This document shows positions 1 to 11,692 of a stretch of DNA of 64,000 bases, one piece after another. The notes beneath the pieces are model-generated. The model was not told the DNA's origin. It saw only the letters and a program-made list of their open reading frames with translations, and ran no database searches. The position numbers and the translations under genes were made by a program. The first letter of the stretch is position 1, and every line of letters begins with the position of its first letter. The DNA comes from Symbiodinium natans (taxonomy: Eukaryota; Sar; Dinophyceae; Suessiales; Symbiodiniaceae). Where the stretch lies: the NCBI GenBank assembly GCA_905221605.1, contig CAJNDS010002746.1:428389-492388 (forward strand), in the 5' to 3' direction.

Positions 1-167
1 AAGGACATGAGGGCCTACTCTCTGGACTCTGTTCCTAAACCCTAAACCCTAAAACCTAAACCCTAAACCCTCTACCCTAAACACCACAAACCCCGGACGC
101 CAAACCCAGGAACGCCTGAAGTTGTCTGCCAGATCTGAGAGTCGCACCACTTGGACATCCTAGACCC

Positions 168-274
168 GGGAGTAACCTAGGAATAAAAAAGGTACCCTCT
201 GTGGTTTTAAGGGGATTATAAGGGAACCCCAACCCTAAAAAAAATAAGGGCCTACTCCCGGTCCTAGCATCCTA
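168..274. mobile_element. Inverted-repeat element family E
   Basis: GACCCGGGAGTAACC at the left and GGCCTACTCCCGGTCC at the right; GGTACCCTCTGTGG inside. Confidence 0.55.
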
Positions 275-1209
275 CAGTGGCCGGGGCGCAGTTTATAAGT
301 GGAGCGACGTGAGGCCTAACTTAAGGCTCTAGGTACTACTTAGTTGCCCAATGCCCTGGCCCAAAAAAGTGTATTTTTCTCTTTTAGTAGGGGTTTGGTA
401 TACCCAAAAAGTTTAAAGGTCACCTATTGGGCTCCTAAGACTAGGGTTTAGGGTTTAGGGTTCACGGTTCAGGAGGACTGTTCGTAGAAGGGGGGAACGT
501 CCCAACCCTAAGCCCTGAACCTGAAGACCAACAACTCATGCCCATACCCCAAATCCTAAACCACAACCCTCCTTAAACCTCTCGACGCTGCATCTTGGGA
601 CCCTACAAACCCTAAACCCTAAACCGTAAGCCCTATAAACCCTAAGCCCTAAAACCCCCAAAGATCGTCCCAGACAGCAAGGTCGCTCGTCTAAGGATTG
701 CCCGAGGATGAAGCCTTGTCCAAACAAGTTTTAGGATTAGGGTTTAGGGTTTAGGCTTGAGGCTTTAGGGTTTGGGGGTTTGGGGGTTTGGGGGTTTGGG
801 GGTTTGGGGTTTAGGGTTTAAGGTTTCGTGCTAGGTTTTGGGCTTAGGGTTTGGGGTTTGGGGTTCTGGGCGTCGGAAGGAAGGATTGGGGCTTAGGCCA
901 CTGGGTTTCGGATATGGGCTTTGCCGTGATTCGCAGACGCTGCGAGTGTCAGGCTATAGGATACCTCCGTGCGAAACCGACATCATGCAACTGTTGATGG
1001 GTTATAGGCCTTGCAGGACCTTGGTTTGCCATCCAGACCCCTGGGAGGATCCAAAACATAGAGCCCCCAAACATTACCCTCTACTACGACTGGGCCATTT
1101 TGGGGGAACCCTTAAGGGGATTTGCTTCTTGGATGCGCCCAGGGCTCCATGTGGAAAACCCTAAACCCTAGACCCGAGAGTCATAGGTAAGGGGCCTTTC
1201 TTATCATTA

Positions 1210-1325
1210 CTTGGCTGACTTCTGAACCCCTCCAAAAAGACTAGCATTTAGGCTCCTTATTGTAGTCTCTACAAAAACCCAAGAAGTCAAAGTCCTAAGA
1301 GCCAGCGAGAAGAAAGCCAAGAGTA
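1210..1325. repeat. Dispersed repeat shared with 29290-29403
   Basis: Second, diverged copy of the same about 115-bp sequence; lies between telomere tracts. Confidence 0.6.
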
Positions 1326-2235
1326 ACGTAAGGTATTCGGGCTTCGAGCTTTGCGATTGGGGTTCCCGGAGCCGTGTAACAAGACTCTTGCAGTGAAGGG
1401 CGTGCAAACCCTGCACCCCAAGCCCTAAACCCTCAGCCCTTAACCGTAGTCAACGGAAATGAGTTCTGAGGGCCCCAACAGCTGGGCTTTTTCGTCCTAT
1501 AAATCAAGATAGAAACCCAAACCCTAAACTGATTCCCTTCAGTATAGTCCGTATCGAAGCCTAAACCCTAAGCCCTAAACCCTAAACCCGGGCCCCTCTG
1601 CAAGGAGGCCCATAGCTTCTTACACAATCTAGATGTTCTCGGAATCCCGCTTCTCAGGCTGCAGGGTTTAGGGTTTAGGGTTTAGGGTTTAGGGCCGTTT
1701 CTTGTTGGGCTTGGGAGTCGAAGCACAGTTAATCTTAAGCGACCTTCTTGAGAAACCCATTTAACACCAGACTAGGACGAAACATCCGAGGTGGCGAAAA
1801 AGAATCACATGTAGGGTTTAGGGTTCAGGGTTCAGGGTTTAGGGTTTCGGTTTAAAGATTCAATGACTAACCCTCGGCCGATCTTGAAGGACACGATTAA
1901 GGCGACTTTGTTGGTTCATAAGTGGGGTCCACCAAGGACCCCCCCCCCCCCACCACACTCCTAGCTCGCCACCCCCTAAACTTACTAGGCCCCCCTCTGG
2001 AGGCTCCTTGGTCCCTGACACGAAAAAACCCTAAACCCTAAACCCTAAACCTTAAACCCTAAACCCTAAACCCTAAACCCTAAACCCTAAACCCTAAACC
2101 GAAATAGGCAAGCAGCAATTGAAGCCCAGAAAGTACAGCGACTTGAAGATCCGGCAGTTTCTTGTCGTGAAGCTGAATCTCGGCGCGCGCCAGACGTGGA
2201 GGGCAAGTAGGGGTGGGGAGGGGGGGAGATGGGGA

Positions 2236-2345
2236 CGGTTTAGGGTTTAGGGTTTAGGGTTTAGGGCTTAGGGCTTAGGGCTTAGGGTTTAGGGTCTAAA
2301 CCCGAACCTTAAACCCTAACCTTAAACCCTAAATCGTAAACCAAA
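2236..2345. repeat. Telomere repeats meeting head to head
   Basis: TTTAGGG units (2236-2291) pass through GGGTCTAAACCC directly into CCCTAAA-type units (to 2345). Confidence 0.85.
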
Positions 2346-2477
2346 CCCATAAACCTGCAGATTGGCCTTCATAGGCTCACATCCGCTGAATTGCTTCCGT
2401 AGCCACCTTTCTGGGGGGGGGGGGGGGGTTGTTATTGTGCATAGTAGGCTATGATACAAGGCCTGGCTTGCCACGTT

Positions 2478-2610
2478 TAAGGTTTAGGGTTTAGGTTTAG
2501 GGTTTAGGGTTTAGGGTTTAGGGTTTAGGGTTTAGGGTTTAGGGTTTAGGGTTTAGGGTTTAGGGTTTAGGGTTTAGGGTTTAGGGTTTAGGGCTTAGGG
2601 CTTGAGGTTG
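2478..2610. repeat. Telomere-type tract, TTTAGGG
   Basis: About 18 almost perfect heptamers. Other long interstitial tracts of the same kind: 2024-2100, 4340-4402, 5559-5660, 6415-6475, 13490-13575, 16470-16545, 17455-17570, 27540-27600, 32460-32535, 50587-50730, 52170-52230, 56745-56812, 57445-57525, 57960-58090, 58785-58868 and 60885-60980, in both orientations. All are interstitial. Confidence 0.95.
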
Positions 2611-3245
2611 GGGCTAAGGGAGGGGTTGTAGCATACTGGCCCCAGAAATGTGGAAAGAGCTCTGTGTGAAGCTGTCGGCAAAAAGAAACCGCTGCAATAG
2701 GTTCCAACAGCAACGGAACCCACAAGAAAGCACCAAGAGCAACAAGTAGCTTAGGTCCAGGAATGCTATACCGAATCTTGCACAAAGGACATCAAAGCAT
2801 GAGTGAGCACAAAGAAGAATCCTAAACCCTACTGCCCCATCTCCGATGCAAACCCCAGAGGGTAGGCTACGAGGGGGGTTCAGGGCTATCTCCTGCTGTC
2901 CCTCCTGGTCCCACCCCCAACACAGCGAGTCCGTAGACTGCACCTTTGAGAACCCCAAACCTGCGTTTTGTAGGCTCTTATCACAAAAGCCCCTTCAATA
3001 ATTCTTGGGAAGCCTACAAAAAAGTAGGTTTTGGGTTCTTAGGGTAGGGCGAAATAAATGTACGTATGGTTGATTGAGAAAGAACCGGAAACCTACGTTT
3101 GCGGCAGAAGACACGCTCATGCCATTGCAGGAACCGTTCACCCGACCCTGCAACCCTTAATGCCCTAGAGCGCAGAACCTAACTTAGTCAACCTCTTTCC
3201 TAGCTTGAGCTGAAGCGTCCTGAAAAAGTTGATCATCCTAAGGGC

Positions 3246-3342
3246 CCATGTACCTAAAGAGGGAATGTTTGGGCCTTAAGGCACCTCCTACATTGGGGAC
3301 TTGGGCCCCAAAGTACATAAACATGAGGTACATGGACCCTTA
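3246..3342. mobile_element. Inverted-repeat element family B
   Basis: Ends CCCATGTACCT and AGGTACATGGACCC, with TTGGGCCTTAA inside. Confidence 0.65.
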
Positions 3343-4568
3343 GGGTTAGGGTTCAGGGTTTAGGGTTTAGGGTTTAGGGTTTAGGGTTTAGGGTTCAGGG
3401 TTCAGGGTTCAGGGTTCAGGGTTTAGGGTTTAGCGTTTAGGGTTTAGACTCAAGTCGATTCCAATCTGCCCGGATCTTCTTGGGAATCAATCCGGCCGGT
3501 CATGGCGGTTGGGGTTCGTGACGAAGTGAGCCCCCCTACGCCCTAAACCCTAAACGCTAAACCCTAACCCCTAAACCCTAAACCCTAAGCCCGAAATCCG
3601 AACTACCCCCTCTACCCGAAAACCCGATAAAAAGGCCCTAAACCCTCAACCCTCAACCCTCAACCCTAAGCCCTAAACCCGAAAAAGGCAGCCCAGGTTC
3701 TTCCGATGCGCCACAAAGCCATGCCTCGGAAGCTTTGGGCTTAGGGTTTCGGGTGTAGGGTTTGGGATTTAGAGTTTGGGGTTTAGGGTTTAGGGATTAG
3801 GGTTTAGGGTTCAGGGTTTAGGGCTTTTAGGGTTTTAGGGCTTTAGAGTAGGGTTTCAAGTTTTGGCGATTAGGCTGTTTAGGCTTCATCGCACCTCGCG
3901 CTGCATAGTCGGGGTTGGGATTTAGGTTTAGGGACTCAGAGGGTATACGCTCAGTTCGAACTTCCCATGCAATGCTAAGTAATAAGTAATGTAGTCGCAC
4001 TTAATTACTCGTTCTGGAAGAGCTCCTGATTCTCCCTTCCCCCCTCCCCCTTCCCCCCCCCTCCCTGGGGAAAATTGAAAAAGCGCGCATCACCAGCCCC
4101 CGATTCAGCCCCAAACTTACACCCTACAGCCTTTGTGGGTCTCACATCGGACTCACATCCTTCAACCACATCACTGGGCTTTTGCGCCCAGCCAGTTCGA
4201 CTCAATGTTTATAACAAGAGCTGATAGGAGCTCACAATATCGGCTGGTTTAGGGTTTCAAGGGCTTAGGGTTCTTAAGATGACATGAAGCCGTGCCACTC
4301 CTACTTCTGAGGGCGGCGCGAAGACAAGAGACGTAAGGCTCCTAAACCCTAAACCCTAAACCCTAAACCCTAAACCCTAAACCCTAAACCCTAAACCCTA
4401 AACTGGCATAAGCCAGCATGCGCAACCACTCCGGCTTCTAAGGGTGGCAGGAAGACCAGGCACGCAGGGGCTCGTGTAAGCCAACAGGTGCAAATGCGAG
4501 GCAGGACTTCCAGGCCTCCCTTTTTGAGGGTTTAGGGTTTAGGGTTTAGGGTTTAGGGTTTAGGGTAT

Positions 4569-4874
4569 TCACAAAGCCTCAGCACCAGAGAGTACAGCCC
4601 CATCTTCGGTGCACACCGGCAAAGACCTCCGGCGGTGCAGACAGAGCAGGAAGTCCGGTGACCCGACAAGCGGTCTCCACGGCATGGCGCGAGTGGCGCT
4701 CAATCGGAAGTCCTGCAGAACACGCGTAGCCTGATTGTCCCAGGCGCCGGTGCTCTCGACCACCATGAGTTGGCATTTGACACCCTGACGAGCGCAGTCA
4801 TCCGCAGTCCCCATGTGCGCCACCTTGACTGCCGTGATGAGGGAGGAGTGGTCCGCCCAGAGACTGGGCATCAT
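4569..4874 (-). pseudogene. Fragment resembling the C-terminal tail of a retroelement reverse transcriptase
   Basis: The 101-codon open stretch contains VKCQLMVVESTGAWDNQA followed by TRVLQDF. The motif E(S/T)xGAW after a short hydrophobic strand, then a helix, is typical of the region behind the reverse transcriptase domain in non-LTR elements (family memory). The piece begins after an in-frame TAG and stops 3 bp from a TTTAGGG tract. The catalytic part is absent, so it is a dead remnant, or alternatively an exon of an unknown gene. Confidence 0.45.
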
Positions 4875-5780
4875 CCAGCCTATCGTATGGCATCTCTAAC
4901 ATTGCGCGACTGCGAAGAGATGGATTTACGAAAATAAGGGACGCCGAATCTGGCCCCCAAATAGGAGGATTCCCCTGATAATAAGGACCCCAATAAGGTA
5001 CCCTAACCCCCATAAACCCTAAACCCGAATTTCCTGGTCCGGTCTTCGCAACTGAGGGAACGGCAGGTCAACACTTCTGGTAAGATGCAATCTACAAGCA
5101 GCCCGCTTGCTGACCCGAGCGGAGGCTGAGGAGCATGCACAGGCCCAAGCCCCTGAACGTGAAAAAGCGTGAAACCTGAAACCTGCGATCCGATATGCTC
5201 AGCATGAAGTCGGCCCAGCCACCTGAAACCGTCTCAACTGCAGACCCAAACCACAACCCCTAAACCCCAAACTTCACACCTCCCAACTCTCAGCCCTGTA
5301 GACCCCAAACTCTTAACCCGAAACCCGCACTACAATCCTAAAACCCTAACACCCTAAAACCCTAAACCCTAAAACCCTAAACCACCCTAAACCCTAAACC
5401 CTAAACCCTAAACCCTAAACCCTAAAACCCTAAAACCCTAAAACCCTAAACCCTAAACTCTAAGCCAAGGTACAGCACGTAGGGACTCAAGGAGGACAAC
5501 AGCTGCACGGCACGGCTCATGCAAGGGTTCGTGCAGAACTCCATGAGGCACCTGCTGCTTTAGGGTTTAGGGTTTAGGGTTTAGGGTTTAGGGTTTAGGG
5601 TTTAGGGTTTAGGGTTTGGGGTTTGGGGTTTGGGGTTTAGGGTTTAGGGTTTAGGGTGTGGGGTTTAGGGTTAGGTTTCATTTTTTAGGGTTTAGGGTTG
5701 GGGATTTGGGGTTTAGGGTTTAGGGAGAGGGTTTAGGGTTTGGGGTTTAGTGTTTAGGGCTTGGGGTTTAGGGTTCTAAG

Positions 5781-5879
5781 TTGAGATGTTCCCCCTTATA
5801 CTATCAGTCAGGGATTCTAGTACCCCCTATTACAATCCCTAGAAGAAACGGTTATTCGTATATGGGGGAACATCCCAAG
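5781..5879. mobile_element. Inverted-repeat element family A
   Basis: About 100 bp with ends related to TTGGGATGTTCCCCCTTA and its reverse complement, plus inner AACAGTCCTTAA arms. Confidence 0.6.
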
Positions 5880-5908
5880 TTGAGGGTTCTAAGGCTTCAG
5901 GGTTCTAC

Positions 5909-6022
5909 AAGGTGGGGCCCCCTAGTTATAAGTAGAGTCATAAGAGCCCTAAAATTGGGGTTGTAAGGGTCCTAAATAGTCCCTGAACTACAGTTGGTAC
6001 AGTAAGGGGGCCCCTCCTTGTA
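5909..6022. mobile_element. Inverted-repeat element family C
   Basis: Ends AAGGTGGGGCCCCC and GGGGGCCCCTCCTT; inner GTTATAAGTAGAGT. Confidence 0.6.
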
Positions 6023-6821
6023 GCGTTCTTGGGTATTCTCAGCGCTACGGGGTTGCTAGCGATTTTTTCGGCGTTCGGGGGATTGAGGTGTTCGGGCCAT
6101 ACGGTTTGAGGCATTGGGGTTCCAGGATTCTCGGGTTTTAGAGTTTTCGAGGTCTAGGGCGGGAAAGTTTAGGGTTTTAGGGTTCTTATGGTTCCGGATT
6201 AGTAGAGTTGAGGGCTTTGCGCTGGCAGCGGCTTGAATGGCAGTAGCAACTGATGTAAGGGGTCTGGGTTTAGGGTTCAGGGTTCAGGGTTTAGGGTTTT
6301 GAGTTTTGGGGTTCAGGGTTTAAAGGATTCGGAGTTCATGGTTTAGGCGGTTGTCCAACCATCGGCCCTACATGGGGTTTAAGTTCTGGGCTCAGTATCC
6401 CCAAGGAGCTTGGTTCAGGGTTTAGGGTTTAGGGTTTAGGGTTTAGGGTTTAGGGTTTAGGGTTTAGGGTTTAGGGAATAGAAGCCCAAAACAGGGCCCA
6501 GAAAATAGATCAGCATGCAACCAGTAGTGATTCCGCGGCCCCATGATTCACCCAGGTATGCAGGAGGCTACTGCAGTTCGCGCTATGGCTCTGGAGACCG
6601 AAACAGGGTTAGAGTTCAGGATTTAGGGCTTGGGGGTTAGGGTTTAGGACCCCAAACCCTATACCGTATACCCTAAACCCTAATCCCCAACAACTACTAA
6701 GAAAACAACATCCATTCTTCAGCCCAGCGGGGAGGGTGGGGGCAGTTCGGGTTTTTGGCTTTAGGGCTTAAGGGTTAAGGGCTTAGGATTTAGGGTTTAG
6801 GGGTTGAACCCTAGCAACGCT

Positions 6822-6942
6822 GCCAACAGCTTGATTTGAGCCGGGTTGCCAGAGGATCACCAAGAACTGCAGATGGAAGACAATTGCCGTCGCGTGCACC
6901 CACAGGTTTGCTGAGACCTCCTGAAACTCCCGCTCCTTGGAG
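6822..6942 (-). CDS. Coding island, unknown
   Basis: Acceptor GCTCCCTCCAG, then SKEREFQEVSANLWVHATAI and further open codons to about 6822. First positions are purine-rich in this frame, but another minus frame is also open. Confidence 0.33.
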
Positions 6943-7032
6943 CTGGAGGGAGCTTAGGGTTTAGGGTTTAGGGTTTAGGGTTTAGAGTTGGAAATTAATT
7001 AGGGTTTACACGTAGGGTTTAGGTTTAGGAAC

Positions 7033-7141
7033 CTTGGCACGGCTGATGTGCCGTTTGCTGCAATGAAGCTTCACACGCACAACATGGACAAGCTGAATGA
7101 ACCCTGCCAGCAGTACATACTTCCAAGCTCCACAGGTCAAC
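7033..7141 (-). CDS. Coding exon, unknown
   Basis: Bounded by an AG next to a telomere tract and by AAG|GTTCC. The 36 codons include WKYVLLAGFIQLVHVVRVKL. A second minus frame and the plus strand are also open. Confidence 0.3.
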
Positions 7142-7621
7142 CTCAAACCCTAAACCCTAAACCCTAAACCCTAAACCCTAAACCCCAAACCCTAAACCCT
7201 AAACCCTACAACTCTTCTCAGGGCACACCAGTTTTGTGAGTCCCCCCGACACTGACCTTCAACTGGAGGCCCCAGACCCTTGCGCAAGAGGCGCGGCAGT
7301 CGCCATCTCCACAAGTAGGGTTTAGGGTTTAGCGTTTAGCGTTTAGGGTTGCGGGTTTTAGGGTCTTGGGTTTTGTGGTGAGGACGGAGTTAGTGGCGTA
7401 TCGGGGCCTGCCCTCAGGGGCCTTCGTTCCCATGGGTCCATGCACCTATCGAGTATATACTCGGGCCTTGAAGGGGTTCCCATATCCCAAGCCTAAACCC
7501 TGAACCCTTAACCCTAAACTCTAAGCCCTAAACCCTAAACCCTAAAAACTCTGAACCATACATATATGTATATATATATATACACACATGAACTCTGATA
7601 TGGATGCGGCCAACAGTCTAC

Positions 7622-7706
7622 TCGCGCGTCCTTTTTGCGCTGTTCCGCAGACGTCTCCCGGGTGTCGAAAAGCTGGCGGCAATGCTGAAGAGGGCTGAGC
7701 ATGAGC
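7622..7706 (-). CDS. Coding exon, unknown
   Basis: Acceptor GTCGCAAG and donor CGA|GTAGAC bound 28 codons including FDTRETSAEQRKKDAR. An open plus-strand frame also exists here, so the strand is probable rather than certain. Confidence 0.33.
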
Positions 7707-8107
7707 CTTGCGACGCGAGGGTTTAGGGTTTAGGGTTTGGGGTTTAGGGTTTGGGGTTTAGGGTTCAGGGTTTCCCGATCAAACTTGAATGGGAACATGG
7801 GAACATGCAATGTCAGGAGGTGGGGTTTGACATTTTCAACCCTAAACCCTAAACCCTAATTTTTTGGGCTTGGAGGGGGTCTGCTGGCCTCCTACATGGC
7901 TGCAGGAGCTGCGCTTCGCGGCCTTTTTCGGGTCTTCAGGGTTTAGCGTTTAGGGTTTAGTGTTTAGGGTTTAGGGCTTCTGGCATCTCTGCCCCTACAT
8001 CGTCCCTCAAGGGGTGAAGAAGTTGGAGAGAAGGTGCCTGATTCAGTGCATGAAGAACGAGGATAAGCCCCCCAAAACGAAACTTGACGTCTATTTTGGG
8101 GGTGTCT

Positions 8108-8230
8108 CAGGTTTGGGGTTTAGGGTTTGGGGTTTAGGGTTTGGGGTTTAGGGTTTGGGGTTTAGGGTTTGGGGTTCAGGGTTTAGGGTTTGGGGTTTAG
8201 GGTTTGGGGTTTAGGGTTTAGGGTTTGAGG
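8108..8230. repeat. 14-bp higher-order block TTTAGGG-TTTGGGG
   Basis: The two heptamer types alternate for about seven rounds. Confidence 0.85.
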
Positions 8231-8516
8231 CTCAGGGATGACCACGAGCTAAGTAGGATTCACTGGGACATCAGGGCTGAGGACTTCGGACCTTGGGTTC
8301 CCTAAACCCTAAACCCTAAACCCCAAACCCCAACCCTAAACCCTAAACCCTAAACCCTAAACACTAAACCCCAAACCCTAAACCCTAAACCCTATGTGTT
8401 TAGGGTTTTCAGACCCCGGGGCACCTTACGCCGCTTCCGAAGGCCCAGATGTGGAAGGCCAGAAAGAGCGTGACACCTTGGCTCACTTTTTTTAAGATGG
8501 GTTTGTACATACATAC

Positions 8517-8577
8517 CCATATATATATATATATATATATATTTATATTTAGGTATGTAGGTTTGTACATACATACC

Positions 8578-8608
<31 letters not shown>

Positions 8609-8610
8609 GT
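8517..8610. repeat. AT/CATA microsatellite between TTGGCTCAC copies
   Basis: TTGGCTCAC occurs on both sides (about 8478 and 8612), with GGTTTGTACATACATACC and (AT)n between. Confidence 0.75.
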
Positions 8611-8842
8611 TTGGCTCACATGTGCGTCTTAGAGTCTTCGGGGCTGAAGACCCTTGCCCCGGAAAAAGTCTAACAGTTTGTTTTTTTTTTTTAATTGGTT
8701 TGTACATACATATATATATATGTATTTATGTACTTATTTGTTTTTGTACATTTTCATTTATAACCAAGAAGGTTAGAGGTTAACTACCGAGCCCCTCAAG
8801 AGTTCTTCCAAGGGTATCACCGCAGTAATGTGGAGATCACAT

Positions 8843-8944
8843 TTTGGGATGTTCCCCCTCATACTAAACAGTCGTTCATTGGGATTGTAATCGGGGTACT
8901 AGATTCCCTTTTAAGGACTCTTAGCATACGGGAGAGCATCCCAA
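8843..8944. mobile_element. Family A copy
   Basis: Same terminal GGGATGTTCCCCC / GAGCATCCCAA arms and the inner GGGATTGTAA motif. Confidence 0.6.
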
Positions 8945-10260
8945 GTCACATTAATAGTTGGGGTGAGAATTGTAATATTCGGTCGGCCAGGGATCCCGGT
9001 TCAAGAGCATTTCCAATTAACAGAAGGTTTCGGGCAGCTTTGCCGCAGCTCCAAAGGCTCACTCAGACAGGCAAGTCTCCCTTGGAGACAGTTGTGGCTG
9101 AGACAAAGTAAGGAAGCCTCCAAGGTTTAAAGATAAGACTCCCTCAAGCTTCAGACTTCAGCCTTCGGGTCCTGGATTCCTAGAAACTGCCAGAGATCTC
9201 AAAGCAGCTGGCTTCCATAAATCCTTGTCCGCCGGGGCTCCAAAACAAATCCGGAAAGGGTACCCCTTAAATGGGCCTCTGTGGCGGGACAATAATAAAA
9301 GATATAAAAGGGTGGCAACAAGAAATTCGGAGCCCGAGGGCCCCGGGTAGCCCAGGAAGCCTCCAGTTCAAAAGGAAGCCTTCCTCAGTTGCTGAGTTCA
9401 TAAGCCCCAAAACGTGTGCACTTTCAGTTCTATAGGGGATAATATAGTATCCCAAAAAGTGTAAAGTGTACTCACTTAGCTACTCAGCTTCTAAGGCGTA
9501 GTGGGTCAGGGGCGGGGCTTGCTTCCTAAGCGATGCACTGTCGGCCATTGCGACCGCAAGGTTTTACACATGTCCTTGTGGAGATGACGGAATGGTGTTA
9601 GCTTAAAACCATGTGTCGTTTTAGGCACACGCGTGTTTTACAAGGGTTTGTGCCCACAGAATCAGGATCGGCGCGGGGCACATGGTATGAGGAGGAGCAG
9701 GAGAAAAAAAAAGGCGGTCCGACTTTTTTAGGGACGTTGGCTGGCGTCGTTTGCGAGCTGGGATATGGCCCAGGCATATGCACACACCTCTTGTTCAGTC
9801 CTGCTCTCGCAGAATGTTATGCAACAACCCATGGCTTTTCGCAAAACCCGAGCTGTCATATCCATGTCCGTACGAGTGGACGCAACTAAACTACCCCGCC
9901 CCCCAAACCTCTTAAAACCGTTGCAGTCGCAACCAGGGCAACCTTTCACCCCTGGCCCTAAACCCTAAAACCTAAACCCCAAACCCTAAACCCTATGCAA
10001 AGGACATTGAGGCACCAAAAGACTTTCTGCAAGGACAAGAGTTTAGGGGTTAGGGTTTCGGGTTTAGGGCTAAGTTTAGGGTTTAGGGTTTCAGTTTTTG
10101 GGGGCTTAGGGTTTGCCAGATGTCGTGGGTACAAGGTGGAGGGTGACACCCTGAACTGTATTGTTGTGCTGGCAGTGACTGGATTCCGCCCAGGGGATGG
10201 GGTTTAGGGTTTGGTCCAGACCCTTTGAAATAGTGGGTTTAGGGTTTAGGGTTTAGGTTT
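8945..10260. other. Spacer or intronic sequence
   Basis: Contains GGTACC-type dispersed repeat and a telomere tract at 9957-9998. A plus-strand open island (GDTLNCIVVLAVTGFRPGDG, 10117-10200) is present, but the minus strand is also open. Confidence 0.4.
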
Positions 10261-10264
10261 TAGG

Positions 10265-10379
10265 GAGTTCTCTGCTTCTGAGAAACACGTCATGGCCAGC
10301 TTTGTCATGTCGCGCATCATGCTCTCGTCGAGAACCTGGCGAAAGTGAACCGCGAAGGGTGGGCGTAGCTCTGCAAAGT
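10265..10379 (-). CDS. Coding island next to a family E element
   Basis: After AG at the end of the family E element the frame reads FAELRPPFAVHFRQVLDESM and MRDMTKLAMTCFSEAENS. Well-balanced composition. No clear donor before the following telomere tract. Confidence 0.42.
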
Positions 10380-10381
10380 CT

Positions 10382-10485
10382 ACTAGACCCAGGAATAAAA
10401 GGGGTACCCTTTTTGGTTTACAGGGGCTTGTAAGGGAACCTAAAACCTAAGCAAGGGAATGAGCGCCGACTCTCGATCCTAGTGT
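10382..10485. mobile_element. Family E copy abutting a coding island
   Basis: CTAGACCCAGGAATAAAAGG to CGACTCTCGATCCTAG. Its left end lies at the splice acceptor of the minus-strand island ending at 10379. Confidence 0.55.
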
Positions 10486-11358
10486 AAGTAGGGTGTAAGG
10501 TTGAAGGTTGAATCACGAAGCGCAAATCCTTATCCCCTGAAGCTCAACGACGCTGGCGCCTCAGGATAAGACTGGCTTTCATAGGGAATGAGGGAGTGAG
10601 GTCGCCTATACAATGGAAGGGTATGTATAGGGGGAGTAAGGTACCTCATTCCCTCCTTCCCTCATTCCCCCTTCGCCCCTTCCCCCAATCCCCTATTCCC
10701 TCATTCCCTCATTGAGACTCTTTCCCTCATTCCCTACTCAGAACCAGGGGAAGATTTTCGGCTTAGGGTTTCGAGACGCAGGGTTGAGGGATTTAGGTCT
10801 GCAAGTTAGGTTTTGGGCTTCGGGGCTTGGACTAGAGGACTGAGGCTTTTGGGGTTTAGGATGTCGGGTCTATGGTTTACAGTTTATTCTTTAGGGGGGG
10901 TTGCTTTGGGGCTTGGGGCTAGTTAGGACTAACGGCTTCAGTTTAAAGGGGTTTTGGGCTTACAGTTCAGTTGTAGGGTACTGAGCATTCTCGGCTAAAC
11001 CCCATGAGACCAAAACCCCAAGCGTGTGTGTGCTCTCAGCCCTGAACCTTCAACCCTAAACCCCCGCCGGACCCTACCCACCCCCCGCCGACCCTAAACC
11101 CTAAACCCTAAACCCTAATCCCTAAACCCTAAACCCTAAACCCCTAAAACCTTTCCCCCTGACTCAGACTCAGAGTACTTCATAAGACATTCTCCCAGCC
11201 AGGCCCTCAAAAACTGACAGCGCTCTAGGAGTTTATAGGGTTTAGGGTTTAGAGAGGCTTAGAGTTTAGGGCTTAGGGATGTTCAGGGTTTAGGGTTTAG
11301 GGACGCTTAGGGATGCGTAGGGTTAGGGTTCAGGGTTTAGGGTCGAGGGTTTAGAGTC

Positions 11359-11692
11359 TAATCCGAGCTTCTGATTAGTGGGTGGGGGCCCCCCCCCCCC
11401 CTCACAATAAGGAATGCAGGGTTCCGCAATAGTTGGACCGTGGCCCTGTATTGATTCTCTATTAAAAACAATACGATGCAGATCCCTGAGGTGCTGTAGC
11501 TTTGCGTCTCCGCAAGCAAAACAGGAAGCCTGCCGACAGATTTTTGAACCCCCCCCAAAAAAAATCCTTGAAATGTGGGGGGTTTGTCCCATACGAAATC
11601 CACCCTAATGGAAAGTAGTCTTCCGGCGGGCTTCCGGCCAAACAAAAACTTCTTTAAATGTGGGGGTATTAATTAATCAGATGCTCGGATTA
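11359..11692. mobile_element. 334-bp TIR element
   Basis: Left end CTAATCCGAGCTTCTGATTA and right-end reverse complement CTAATCCGAGCATCTGATTA differ at one base. The interior contains a C-run and short open frames of no evident meaning. Flanked by telomere repeat on both sides. Confidence 0.6.

Larger units (their letters stand above)
1..4568. other. Telomere-repeat-rich stretch, no firm gene
   Basis: Short islands between tracts of both orientations. Some read openly (for example IPPCETDIMQLLM on the plus strand near 937-1000, and minus frames near 1605-1665 and 2103-2237), but strand and splice sites could not be settled. Confidence 0.6.

Noticed and set aside
1-120. CCCTAAA tract at the window start as a chromosome end
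   Set aside because: It is short and degenerate, and similar tracts recur every few hundred bases in both orientations.
8449-8673. Short open frames rich in HTHIYIYIYI or in FRVWGLGFRV across the window
   Set aside because: They translate microsatellites or TTTAGGG repeat and occur wherever those repeats do.
5480-10345. A plus-strand chain of phase-matching exons, for example KNEDKPPKTKLDVYFGGVS near 8020-8110
   Set aside because: I first built this chain, but short GC-balanced islands are often open in several frames. The homology-anchored OTU and VPS13-like genes are on the minus strand, where most of these islands also read well. The 8.05-kb plus frame remains a possible exception.
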